A stretch of DNA of 64,000 nt from NCBI GenBank assembly GCA_030549775.1, contig CM060177.1:55058638-55122637 (forward strand), written 5' to 3'. This stretch comes from Tamarix chinensis. Lineage: Eukaryota > Streptophyta > Magnoliopsida > Caryophyllales > Tamaricaceae. Shown here piece after piece: positions 22,561 through 34,376 of the stretch. Positions within the stretch are counted from its first letter, which is position 1. Each line of letters starts with the position of its first letter. Both the position numbers and the translations under genes were made by a program. Below the pieces are notes generated by a model that did no database searches, was not told the origin of the DNA, and saw only the letters and a program-made list of their open reading frames with translations.

Positions 22561-23814
22561 AGTTCTCATGCTGTGTATACAACATGCATGAGTTGTTTTT
22601 TGTTAAAATGTTTGCACACTGTCTTATATATATATATATATAAGGGTATTTTGGTATTTTTCAAAATAACAACAACAAAAATAATAATAATAATTATGAT
22701 TATTATTATTTTATCTATCAAATATTAATTTGGTAATTATGGTTTTGCTAATTGTTCTTAGGTGAATTTCCTAGAGTACTGGAAGAGCTGGAATAGGATA
22801 AGCATGCTTAGAGACCATAGCCTTTTTAGTAAGGATACTAGTCGATGTTTAGGAATTTGTGCTAAATGTTTGAATGGTTATTTATATTATCATGTCATTA
22901 TTATTTTATTGTTAAATGCATGTTGTTAATGATATTTTGTGATAGTTTGGATTATATGCTGAGAAAGATTAAGAATGAAAAAAGAGGAGTGGATATTATG
23001 TTTTTGCTATAAGTGATATTTTTTTAAATAAGTATAAATTGTGGGAGAATAATATGGGCCTAATAAAGTATGATAAGTGGGAAATAATCATATAGAAAAT
23101 ATAAGATTTTCATAAAATAAGGGTTATTGACTATCTTGAAGGCATTTTGGTTAATAAGGGTTAATCTAGAAATTTTGGCATTTTAATGGGTTGTATGGAT
23201 TATGATATGCTAATAATATCATGTGAAGTGTTTGGGAGTAATTATGAATGTCATAAGTTCTTCATATGATATAATAGCCTAAATTAGGAATAGTAACCCT
23301 TAGTGATAATATTATTATCATATGTGTAAAACATAAGAGTTAGGCCATGAATTTTGGATACATTATTAATATTGTAAATTTGGGTTTTAAATTAAGCTTC
23401 ATAATTATATGAGCCTTCTAGAAAAAGTTATTTCTCACCTATGAAATTAGGTCTTTGGGAGCCTTATAAATAGTAACTTTTGAGATAGGACTCTTGCATG
23501 TGTAAGACCTAGGAGTTATACCTTGTATTTCAGTTACATTAATAATAACAATATTTGAGGAAGATATACTAAATTTGGTGAATAAACAATCATTACAGGA
23601 AAAGTTATGCCTAGATTGTGAATTTAGGGTTTTTGGGAAAAATAAGCATCTCAAGATTTGAGAATAGTCTTGCATTTCAGGGCCTATCTGAAAGTTTCTT
23701 GGTTGTGAATATCTAAATGAATACCCATATAGTGATGTCTTGCTTGTCTTGATTATATTTTTCCTAATATACTAGTCATGAATAAAATACTAATTATTTA
23801 AAATAAAAGATTAT

Positions 23815-24035
23815 GTGAGTTAGGACCAGGTATTAGGTCCGTTCCATCAAAAAATAGTAGCTCAGGTACGTCGTCCCTAAAAGATGATTCAAACCATTGC
23901 ATCGATTAAGAATAGTGGCTCAAGAGTATTTTTCCCTAGGAGGTGTTTGATCCATTCCACTAGATGATAATTGTGGCTCAGGTGTGTTGTCTTTATGAGG
24001 TGCTTTAGACCATTCCACCGGTTAAAAAATAGTTG
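23815..24035 (+). repeat. CCACT...AGTGG-type minisatellite, diverged (LTR-A copy 3)
   Basis: Three or four units of CCATTCCACTAGATGATAAT / GTGGCTCAGGTGTGTTGTC. The stem words are more diverged than in other copies (CCATC...ATAGTAG, CCACT...TTGTGG). Confidence 0.65.
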
Positions 24036-24675
24036 GATCCCTAAACTCAATGTAAATAAAAGAATCAATCATCTTATAATCTAATAAAATGAATTTGATC
24101 CTGTACTTACCTTGTATTGATTTTTTTACCTAGCATGTATCCTTCTTTTCACTGTGAATGCCTGAAATTATACATTTCCTTGTTTTTAATGTATTATTAC
24201 CTTACTCAGTACGTAGCGTACTAATCATCCTTTATATGGCACTTCTCATTCCCACAAGTAAAAGACTCTTATGGTTTTGTGTAGGTCTTTGAGGACCCAA
24301 TCGATGATTCTGCTACCTTTGATGTATTATATGGGGAAGAGTGACCTTTATCTCTACTGGTATTTGGGTAAAGAGTAATGTTATCCTAATGTTATTTTAC
24401 TCGGATACCTTTTTAGAATTTTTGATCCATGGTATCCCTTTTGTTTACATTTTGGATATTATACTTGGATATAATCTCCAAATTCATATTTACATTATAA
24501 AGCTTCTCTCATTTCTACGTACTCTATTGTACTTGTAATGGTTTTAGCCTTGTAATTAATGCGAGGATCGTATGGTAATCCAGAGTTACATTGATTACGG
24601 TAGTAACACTCGGTATTTTGGTTATAAGTTTCGACTGTGAAAAAAACTTTTAGTAGAAAATTTTGGGGTGTTACA

Positions 24676-26850
24676 CTTATGTTACTTTTGCACATAGAAG
24701 AATGCCTTTTAGATTTTGCAATGTAGTGGATACTTTTCAGCGATTTATGGTAGCAATGTTTCATGATATGGTGGGTGATTTCATGAAAGTTTTCATGGAT
24801 GATTTTTCCATGTTTGTATGTTCTTTTGATGCATGCCTAAATAACTTGTATAATGTGTTTAAAAGATGTGAAGACACAAACTTAGTGCTTATGGTCCAAG
24901 AGGGGATTATTCTGGATCACAAAAATCTCTAACAAAGGGATTGAAGTTGATACACCAAAAACTTAATTAATTTGAAAACATCCCCTTCCTTTATTGTTAA
25001 AGGTGTCAAGGGTTTTTTAGGGCATGTTAGCTTATATCGAAGGTTTGTTAATTTATTCTCAAAAATAGCTAAGACCTTGTGTGAGTTGCTTGTTAAAGAT
25101 GCTATTTTCATTTTTTCTACTGAGTGCTTGCATGTGTTCAATAGCTTAAAAGAAATGTTGATTATTGTAGCTATTATGCCATTTCTTGATTAGAATTTGC
25201 CTTTTGAATTAATTTGTGATGCAGGTAATTTTTATATTGGTGTTGGTTTAGGTAAAAGGAAAGATAAACTTTTTCAAACTATTTACTATGCTAGTAGAAT
25301 TCTGAATCCTACACAATAAATTTATGTTGTTGGTGAAAAAATATTATCGGTGATAATATTTTCTTTTGATAAGTTTCATTCTTACTTGCTATTGAATAAA
25401 GTCATTGTTTACACTAACTAGTCTATGTTAAAGTACTTATTTACTAGAAATGATGCTAAGGGTTAGATAATAAGATGGATACTGCTACTCTAAGAGTTTT
25501 ACTTGGTGATCAAACATAAAAGGGGGAGTGAGAAAATTGTTGGGATAATATATCACGACTTCCCAAATTTTTCATAGAGGAGCCAAAAATCTCCATAAAT
25601 AGAGAATTTCCTAATGAGCACCTTTATAACAGTCAAATTACACTTACTCCATAGTATGCTGATATAGCTAATATCTTGGTAGGTAACATGTTATCTACTT
25701 ATCTTTCATATCAACATAAAATGAAGTTTCTTTCTATGGTAAAGTAATAGTTTTTAGATGATATGTACCTATTTAGAATTTTTGTTGATCAATATTTTGG
25801 AGGGGTGTGAATGTTGATGATATTTATTCCATCATAGAACACGAACATAGTAGGGAGGTTAGAGGTCACTTTATACCAACTAGGATTGCAGATAAGACTT
25901 TACAATGTGGTTTTTATTGACGTAATATTTTTAAGGATGCTCACACCTTTATTTGTGCTTGTGTTAAGTGTCAAAGGACTAGGAATATATCTCAAAACAC
26001 GAATTATCCTTAACAAATATCATGGTTTGGGAGTTATTTAACGTATGGGGTATATACTTCATGGGATCATTCCCTTTTTCTTTGGTAATGAGTATATCTT
26101 TGTGGCTATGGACTATGTATCCAAGTGGGTAGAAGTTGTGACACTTCCCACAAATGACATCATGGTGGTTGTTAAATTCTTGAAATAATACATTTTCACT
26201 CAATTTAGCACATCTAGAGCTATCATTAGTGATGGAGGGAAGCATTTTTACAATTGGAAATTTCAATCCCTCTTAGAAAGGTATGGAGTCATGCATAAAG
26301 TGGTAACTCCCTACCATCCCCACATAAGTGGTCGACTTAAAGTACTCAATTGGTAGATCAAATGGATTTTAAAGAAGATCATTATTTGAAAAGATTGGTC
26401 TATCAAATTAGATAACACACTTTGTGCTTATAGAACATTGTATAAAACTACTATTGGTATGTGGCCCTACCTTTTGGTGTATAGGAAAGAATGCCATCTC
26501 CCAGTTAAACTTCAACATAAGGCATATTAGGCAATGAATTTTTTGAATTTTAATTTGAGTGATGGAGGTAAGCGCAAGAAACTTCAGCTAAATGAAATGA
26601 ATAAGTTTTTTTTAATGTGTATGAGAATGCAATGCTTTACAAAGAAAATTCTAGAAAGTTACACAATAAGCATATTTTAAAGCATGAGTTTTTTAAGGGA
26701 CAACAAGTTCTTCTCTTTAATTCTAGGTTGAGTATTTTCTCTAGAAAGTTGAAATCTCAATTTTCTGGACCATTCTCAACTGTAAACTTATATCCCTTAG
26801 GTGCAGTGGAAATTTTACATCCAAAATAAAGAATTTTCATGGTTTATAGT
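24676..26850 (+). pseudogene. Athila-type RT C-terminus, RNase H and integrase
   Basis: Continues the RT: FAHRRMPFRFCN, DTFQRFM, the catalytic box as VFMDDFSMF, CLNNLYNVFKRCEDTNLVL, VQEGIIL; then GVKGFLGHVSLYRRFVNLFSKIA and LCELL. RNase H: LPFELICDAG, LGKRKDKLFQTIYYASRIL, VIVYTN, LKYLFTRNDAK. Integrase: CVKCQRTRNIS, YGVYTSWD-like segment, VAMDYVSKWVEV (in family DFMGPF...YVSKWVEA), ISDGG, YGVMHKVVTPYHP, then the open block 26617-26829 with KHILKHEFFKGQQVLLFNSR and GPFSTV, the Athila integrase tail. Several stops (24930, 25193, 25320, 25990 and others). The polyprotein would make and insert the cDNA; this copy cannot. Confidence 0.9.
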
Positions 26851-28989
26851 CAATGATTAAAACCATATAATGGTGGTGGTGTTGCACAACCGAAGGCTAT
26901 TATTCTCTTGATGGGAAAAAAATAGAAATGGGGGAGATAAGCTAATGAATTTAAACAAGTGATTCTTAGGAGGTAACCCAAGTTTATGATTTCATTTAGC
27001 TAGATTTTTTTCTTTCATTTTTTGTTTTCATAGCTCATATAAAATCATAGTTATTTTGTATTTATATTTGTTGATGTGAATGAAGTCTCAAAGAGGATAA
27101 TGTGGGTTCCATATAATAACAACGAGAGGAAGGATAACAATGAAGGAAAAAAATCTAAGTGTTGAAGTGTTAGGAGGTTTTTAGGTTTAAGAATTAATTG
27201 AAGAAAACCTATATCTAATGTTTAGTCTCCATTTGAAAAAATTGGGGCTTTTAATTTCCTAACCATAATTGCAATTTACTTATGTCTTCAAAGCATCTTA
27301 GAACTAGATAGGGAAGTTTTGTCACTACTATAACACTATCTATTAGGTAAACGTGGTCTTTTAGCTCCTTTATTTCCTTTTACCTTATCAGAACATTAGG
27401 GATAATGTGAATTAGAAGCATGGAGGAGAAATTGTAGGTTTACATTTTGCTTTCTTATTTTCTTGCATTATGTTTATAATTATGCATTTCATGTGTTTCT
27501 TTAAATAAAAATAATTATGAATTGAGAAATAAATGATTTTTTTGAAAGATTTGAAATTCAATAAATTAAAAAAGAGGAGTAAAAGGAGAAAATTATCTCT
27601 CATTGACGGTCATAGAAGACTATTTAACATGAAATTGTAGTAAATTAACTTGACTTGTTGAGACCCTTGAACTTTTTATTGAATATGATTTTATTTTTGA
27701 GTTTGAATGTTTTGGTTGCATTCTTATGGGATAAGTGTAACTATGTTGATGAAATTGAGGGTCATATATGCATTGAGACTTTTTTGTGGCTCATTGTAGA
27801 GTAACTAATTTGGTGACTTGTTCTATGATTTAACGGATATGAATTGGCTTTTATTTATTTATTTATTTATTTTATGTTTGGGCCTTGTGAAATTTTGAGC
27901 CTAAAAGACTGATTCATCAAAAAGTTACCTCAATATTTTTCTTATGTGGGATGTCCTACCATAGCTTGTAAAACTATAACATGCAATGATTTTCTTTGAA
28001 ATTATATATGACTTATGATATGCATAAAGATGATAGAGAAAAATTTGTTTTTTTATAAAACCTACATCAACTAAATAACCTAACCTTAACATTTTATCCT
28101 TTGCTAACCCTTTTGAGCTTTTTAGCTATTTTGTTGATGTAACCACACTTGTAACCTTTATCTCTATATCGCTACCTTAGTTTAGAGCTAGTGGGGTAAT
28201 GAGTAAATTGAGAAAAAGGTATGAGTATGGTGTATCTTAAGCATGGGGGAGGTATGAAAAGGTAAATGGTCTTGTAGGATGAAAAAAAATAATAAATTAA
28301 AAATTTGGGTGTTTTTCTCATTCTGAATATGTTGGGACTATTGAAGAAATGAAAGGAAAAAAAAAAGACAACAAAAGAAAAAAAGATTGAATAAGGTGAA
28401 AGAGTCTTGTATGGCTATCATTGATCACATCTTGTTTGTTCTAGACTTGTATTCCCACTTTTTTAAAAAATTGTCCTAACCTTCTTACCTTTGGCTCCTT
28501 TATAACCTTAAAATGACTCTTGATTATATTGTGTTCTAATTCTTTATAGTGGTGGAGAATCAAGAAGCATTGCAAGCATATGGGTGATCATGTTCATGAG
28601 TGTAAGAGCTTGAGCAAAACCTCAAAATTGATTCACATAAATAGAAAGTGAAGTTGCTAGTTTGAAACCTAAATATTGAATGAGTTTAGATCATGGTTTC
28701 CTATAACCCATGAAAAATGTTATCCTTGCATGTTCTTTATTGCTTGAATTTGACTTGATAATTCAAAAATACATTTCCACTTGGTTCCATTATGCTTAAT
28801 ATTATAGAGAATTGTGTTTCATATTTTGGTTAGTTTTGGGGTCTTGATTAGTTTATTTGACTTGGTGTAATTTAAGTGTTTGAACAATCATTACTGAGAA
28901 ATGAATCATATTCTTTCTTGCTATTTCTTCTATGTGCTCTTAATTGTGTTGGTTGTCGGAGGACGATAATAGTTCAAGCATAGAGGAGT
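26851..28989 (+). other. Athila 3' non-pol region
   Basis: Directly after integrase the words GATTCTTAGGAGGTAACCCA (about 26961) match the well-known AAGCG..TTGGGAGGCAACCCA spacer after pol in Athila elements. The rest is AT-rich with no open frame that resembles the env-like gene of some Athila copies; a TTTA tetranucleotide run lies at 27848-27873 and an A-rich region near 28270-28390. The segment ends with a polypurine-like GCATAGAGGAGT (28978-28989). Confidence 0.65.
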
Positions 28990-30345
28990 TGATGGGTAAG
29001 ATTTATGTTGATCAATTAGAGCTTTAATGAAAATATTTAATGTAGTTATTTGATGAATTTTTACATAATTGAATCCAATTATTCTTTTTTACTACTATTG
29101 AACTTATATTATATGTATTTGGAGAGATAGGAATCAAAAGGAGCTAAAATACAATAATTAGCTCTTGAACATATTTTATAGGTATTTAAAGATATTAGAA
29201 TCAAAATGAGCTAAAATATAATATTCGGAATAAATGTAAAGTAAGAATGAGTATTCAAAGTGTGGAAGGGTGGAAATATAGATATATTCTTGTTATCTTT
29301 TCAATGCATAAAAAATCAGCACAAATGAAGGTCTACCAAAAAGGATATGGTTAAAATATTAAAAGTTGATGAAGTTGTGAAGAGTCATAGAGTTCGAGAA
29401 CAACAAGGCCCAGGTTGATCTATCGTTGGGCCTATTTTATGGTTATTTAAGCATAATTTGATAGAGAGTTGGGTTAGATGAGAGAGAAGGGATCTTTCTC
29501 GGCCTTCTTGAGATATGAGAACAACCGGGATGAAAAGATGGTGATTTTAGGAGCACTAAAGAGAGATCTTGGATTCTTTTCTTTTCATCACCTAAACAAA
29601 TCCCACCCTCAATTCATCTAGAATCTCCCATCTTTTGATCTCTATTCCTTGTTCCAAGCTAAACGGATTGAACAATACTTTTTTCATCTTTAATAAAGAG
29701 GGTATGATATTTTGTATTTTAGATTTTCTTTATTTCTGATTGATGAAATTCTATTTTTTTAATATGTTGTGCTTAATGAAACCCATGATTAGGTAATTGA
29801 TTTTCTCTTAGGTGAAGGGAAATCCCTTGATCTAGATGTGATGAGAATCTGAACCTTACTCAATATAATTCATTGTCATATGTTTTTCATTCTCGCTTTA
29901 ATTGGTATAACAACTAAATTGATTAATTTTTTATTATTATCTCGAGAAACACAACAAGATTCAAGAGATGAATTGAAGCAGTCTCTATTTACATGACTAG
30001 AGATCTAACAACAAAGTCAAGAGGTATTGGTTGGACCCTACAATTAAAATAAAAGAGAACATGATACATAATAATACGTTGCTTATTTTTTCATTAATAC
30101 TAGAGATAGATGAGTCTTAAATAGACAATGGGGTGTAGTGGCTCAAGAGAGCATTACACTACATACTTTGGTTGGTATTCAGGACAATCTGTTTTAATTT
30201 GGGATTTGGTGCTAATATTCGATCATATAAGGGATAAAGGGATTGACTGGAACCTTATTTTTTTCTTCTACTCTTTTTCACTTGTTCATATATTATTGTT
30301 GGATTTTGTTAGCATATTTTCTCTTTATTTATAATAAGGCATCAT
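28990..30345 (+). mobile_element. Athila 3' LTR (about 1.36 kb)
   Basis: The preceding text GGACGATAATAGTTCAAGCA then TAGAGGAGT is the usual Athila polypurine junction (GGACGAGCAAA.GTTCAAGC.TGGGGGAGT), so the LTR starts TGATGGGTAAG at 28990. Inside are a GGGCCTATTTTATGGTTATT segment (about 29431), a leader with GAGAGATCTTGGATTC (29558), and an AATAAAGAG near 29692 that could be its poly-A signal. The right end is not sharp; sequence becomes minus-strand chromovirus RNase H somewhere between 30335 and 30480. The 5' LTR is not in the window as far as I can see. Confidence 0.65.
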
Positions 30346-30723
30346 TTACCCTATATCATTAGTCTAGACATAGGAGATATTTTTACTATCATATTACTCA
30401 CTTCCTAATCCCAATGGGATTAATCTTACATGGTATTTTAACACTATAAATATGTGGTTAGAAGTCATCACATACACCACAAATTTCCTATGATGCATTA
30501 GCACATGATCGAAACCATTCTTAGAAGCATCACTATATGTTTCAAAACCAGAAGATCTACTTCATAACTTGAGCACTAAGCTATAATCAAATGCTTCTTC
30601 TACTCTTTAAAATCTTCACCACACTTATCATTCTAATAAAATCTCCTAGCCTTATTTAGAAACTTAGTCAATGGACGATCTATCTTGGACAATACTACGA
30701 AAAACCTACAATAGTAACTAACC
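30346..30723 (-). pseudogene. chromovirus RNase H fragment (minus strand)
   Basis: On the minus strand from 30723: YYCRFFVVLSKIDRPLTKFL, NKARRFY, a short gap with stops, then YSDASKNGFDHVLMHH, RKFVVYVMTSNH. In family terms this is GYYRRFV..FSKIA.PLT.L followed by the RNase H start YSDAS..G.G.VLMQ. It is the direct continuation of the RT at 34377-35110 once the solo LTR is removed. Truncated at the low-coordinate side near the Athila LTR; the integrase is absent. Confidence 0.88.
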
Positions 30724-31699
30724 TGTAATCCCTCAAAATTTTAAAAATCTAGAATTTCATAAATAGCTTTTAAAATTTTGTAATTTAATCCACCTCAATT
30801 GCCATCTTCGCCGCCTCGCTACCGCCACCTCCACTGCTCTTGGCTACCAACAATCTATCCCCAACCACCACCTACACCCCCTCTTCACTCCTGCACCCTT
30901 CCCTTGCCCTAAATCCTCCCCCATCTACCCCCTTTCCAAGCCGCAAAACCCCAACCCAAAAATGACCACCCCTCCCTTCTACCTCCCTACCTTTGACCCT
31001 TTTTCCCCCATATAGCTTGCATGTGGCTCACGTTGTTCATGTAGCGTGAGTTCCACATTGTTTTGGGAATTGATTTGTTTAATTATTAAGGTATATTAAT
31101 AGTTAATAAAGTGTGTTATTAAATAAGTTTTTATAAAGTTTTATCCTTTTAATTTCCTAATTCTAATATAATAATTATTGACATTATTTTTAGGTGTTTA
31201 TTTTTCTATTTAAAGCTTGAATCTTTAACGAAAATACAGGTAAGATTCAATTTTGCAGGAATTAAGGTAATCATTAAACCCCACTAAAACGTATGGATAA
31301 ACGTATGTTAGCACATTAAGATTTTTAATAGGTTATTATGCTTGATATTTGTGATCTAATATAATATATATATTTGCTTGTATTGATTGATAAATAGGAA
31401 AGTATGCTAGTTTATATGCCATGTGTGGAAATGTTGCTTAAGGGAAGAGTTTGATTATTAATGAAAGTGCTAAGTACTTATCCATGTCATATTATGTTAT
31501 TGTGACCATTTATGCATGAATAATATTATTGTGAGCCCTAGGGGCATTTTAGTAATATTTCTCGGGTAAGAATGTGGCCTAATATGTGTGGGTGCTAAAA
31601 AGTAATATATTAAAATATAATAGTTGGTGGAGTTGGATATTGTGAGTGGGGTATTAATATTAATATTCATGTAGTAATGATAACTTAATCAAAGTGGTA

Positions 31700-32410
31700 T
31701 AATAAAAGGGCAAGATGGTAAATTTATAAGAAAAGGGCATTATGGTAATTTTAGAGGAGAGGGGCAAAATGGTAAATTGTAAGTAAAAGGGTATTAAGGT
31801 AATTTTGGGAGTAAAGGGTAAAGTGGTAAATTTGAAAGTAAAGGGGGTAAAATGGTAATTTTGGAAGAGAAGGACAAAATGGTAATTTTGTAAGAAAAGA
31901 GCAAAATGGAAATTTTATAAGTAAAGGGCAAAATGATAATTTTATAAGTGAAAGGGAATTACAGTAATATTGAAAGTAAGGGGTACAATGGTAATTTTAT
32001 AAATAAAAGGACATTATAGTAACTTTGGAAGTAAGGGGTAAAATGATAACTTTACAAATAAAAGGACTTTATGGTAAACTTGGAAGTAAGGGGTAGAAGG
32101 GTAATTTTGTAAATAAAAGGATATTATGGTAATTTGGAAGTAAGTGGTAATTTGGTAATTTTAATAATGGAGAAGGGTAATTTGGTAATTATGATAATAG
32201 AGAAGGGCAATTTGATAATTTAACCAACTAAAGGGTAATTTGGTAATTTTGATAATGGAGAAGGGCAAATGGGTGATTTAACCAATTAAAGGGCAAATTG
32301 TTAATTACCATAATGTAGAAGGGTAATTTGGTAAATTATCCAATTAAAGGGAAATTTAGTAATTATAACAAAGAAGAAGGGTAATTCGGTAATCTAACCA
32401 ACCAAATAGG
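31700..32410 (+). repeat. GGTAATTTTG minisatellite, about 23 units
   Basis: Units near 30 bp with GGGCAAAATGGTAATTTTG / TAAGTAAAGGG. Two sub-arrays are seen: one with ..AAGTAAGGGGTA (to about 32130), one with ..AATGGAGAAGGGTAATTTGG and ACCAATTAAAGGG (about 32150-32400). Confidence 0.92.
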
Positions 32411-33299
32411 AATTATAATAAGTATAACAATTATGAAGGCTGATTGGTGACCTAATAAGTGTAGGAGATAACTTGGTAACCCAAACCGAGTAGGGATGTG
32501 GCTAAGAACGATAATGTGTGTGTTATATGCCTCGTGTGCCATGTGTTGTGCCATATTGTGTACTTTATGCTTAATGATTAATCACGTGTAGCACAAAATC
32601 AAGTGATGTATGCTTATGTGACTTCCTTATGGCATGTGGATGACGATTATATATGTTGTGCGTACGATGTTATACAATGTGACCCTTTAGGACATGCATG
32701 TTAGGATGTTTAATAATATGACATAGGGTGAAAGGATAAAAAGGAACAAAGGGGAAGTGAGTTGACTAAGGGGATATGATATTAACCTTAATATCTCATG
32801 ATCCATGAGGGGAAAAATAGAAGGAGATTATGATCAAAATGAATGAGTGATGCAACTCTTGCATGGGAGGTTTCTAGGTTTTGCATGGGATAATCCTTAC
32901 GTAAGAAAGGTGTCAAGGTTTGAGCGGCCAACTAGGGTTTTATGGTCATATGTATGACTGGTGAGTAGAGTAATGGGATTTGGGTTGAAACTAAATGAGA
33001 TGAGTTATTGGATGATAAAGAAAGGTTGGGCCACATAGGTCCGATTAGGGTTTTAAGGGAAAACCCTAGAGAGTGGTAGTGAGAGAATTTGAATGTCGTA
33101 AGGTAATGGGCCTCGACCCACACCCTTAGGAGTTGGGTTTTCATTATGAGTAGATGTAAGGGGGAATGGATGTTGGGGTAAGATAAGAGGCGCAAAGGTC
33201 TCAAGATATAGGACAGGCCCTCTCGGGATGATAGAAGTAGAGGTCGGTTGCATGCATGTCAAGGGTGAAATAATTTTGAATAAGATATGAATAAGACAC

Positions 33300-33690
33300 T
33301 AATCACTTAAAGTGGAAGATTATTGAGTCGAGCCTAGACTAATCCAGTGGCATAATAGTGGCCAGGTGCTGGGGTGCCTTGGAGACCGATCCACCGACAT
33401 ATAATAGTGGTTAGGTGCGTTCTGTCCTATAAGTGACTGATCTACCAGCTATAATAGTGGGGGATCCTGAGCTTAATAAACCGAACCCTAAGTTTTATAA
33501 GACACATAAAAGGCACTAATTACTTACAGTGGAACACCATAAAAGTTGGGGCCAGACCGATCCACCGGCATAATAGTGGCTAGGAGCATTTTTCCCTAAA
33601 GACCGATCCACCTGCATATAATAGTGGTTAAGTGCGTTCTGCCCTATAAGTAACCGATCCACCATCTATAATAGTGGGGTTCCCGCACTC
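33300..33690 (+). repeat. CCACC...AGTGG hairpin minisatellite, duplicated block (LTR-A copy 4)
   Basis: Six units of the type CGATCCACCGGCATAATAGT followed by GGTTAGGTGCGTTCTGCCC. They form two blocks of about 215 bp, each opened by CACTAAT(C/T)ACTTA(A/C)AGTGGAA and each holding three units, so the block itself has been duplicated. Confidence 0.88.
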
Positions 33691-34376
33691 ACATGGATAT
33701 AAATTCTGAGAGATGATTGAATAATAATGGACTAATGGCTTAAGGCCTAAAAGTATTGATTTTACACTATGACATAGCTTTAAGGCCCGAATGTATTGAT
33801 TGTACACTACGAATTATTAATATCTGATTGAATGTTAAGTAGGTGAATGTTACGTATGCACATCATGTTATATATGAATATAGTGTTGTATCATATGTTT
33901 CATTGCGGGCCTACTTTTAAGTGTGTCTTTAAAGGGTTACTCAGTACCATATTACTGAAGGTTCCATTCGTGGGGGCCTTGCCTATTCAATGGACAGTGT
34001 CCCTTGCAGGTCCTTTTCAGGTGCTATTCAAGTGGGCAACGGGAAAGAGCGTAAGGAAATTATCCGGGCATTTAAGGTTTCCCTCTTTCTCTCTTACTCC
34101 ATGATTGAATGTATTATTTGATCTTGTAACAGCCATTGGTGGATTTTATTCTTGTAAATGGTTATTGTGCTACTCTGATTTTTAATATAGTTTGAATTTA
34201 TAGCAATCGGTATTTTATTTTCTAGCCTTAGCACTTGGTACTAGAACGGTATGAGTGAACTGGTCTAGTACTAAGTGTGGTGGTAATATCCCTAGAATTC
34301 ACACATCTTGTTATTTTGCTTCTGCTAAATCTTTAAATAAAAAAAAATTTCAATTGTGAATTTTTGGGGTGTTACA

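Larger units (their letters stand above)
21428..24675 (+). mobile_element. LTR-A solo LTR (3248 bp) with perfect target duplication
   Basis: Starts TGCAATCCCCTAAAATTTT, ends TTTTGGGGTGTTACA. The 5-mer CTTAT is directly repeated at 21423-21427 and 24676-24680. Removing the LTR and one CTTAT restores an open Athila RT frame across the site (TCPY followed by VTFAHRRMPF). Inside: pyrimidine tract (21720-22560), TA run (about 22626-22643), hairpin minisatellite (23815-24035), GTACGTAGCGTACTAATCA and TCTCATTCCCACAAG (24205-24257), 3' end. This is the best-supported solo LTR in the window. Confidence 0.95.
30724..34376 (+). mobile_element. LTR-A solo LTR (3653 bp) inside a minus-strand chromovirus
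   Basis: Starts TGTAATCCCTCAAAATTTT, ends TTTTTGGGGTGTTACA. Flanking 5-mers TAACC (30719-30723) and TAATC (34377-34381) are 4/5 identical. Joining the flanks gives an in-frame minus-strand RT (RSFLGL then VSYYCRF). Contents: short pyrimidine tract (30780-31020), about-30-bp GGTAATTTTG array (31700-32410), GCATGGGA segment, hairpin minisatellite (33300-33690), a GGGGGCCTTGCCTATTCAAT...CCCTTGCAGG segment (about 33970-34020) shared only with the LTR at 53077-58053, and the 3' end. These two form a subfamily. Confidence 0.9.

Noticed and set aside
27321..27345. CACTACTATAACAC resembling a CACTA left end
   Set aside because: Only the first seven bases match, and no partner end or subterminal repeats are near.
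30128..30334. 68-codon open frame in the Athila LTR
   Set aside because: No family match, AT-rich, inside an LTR; chance opening.
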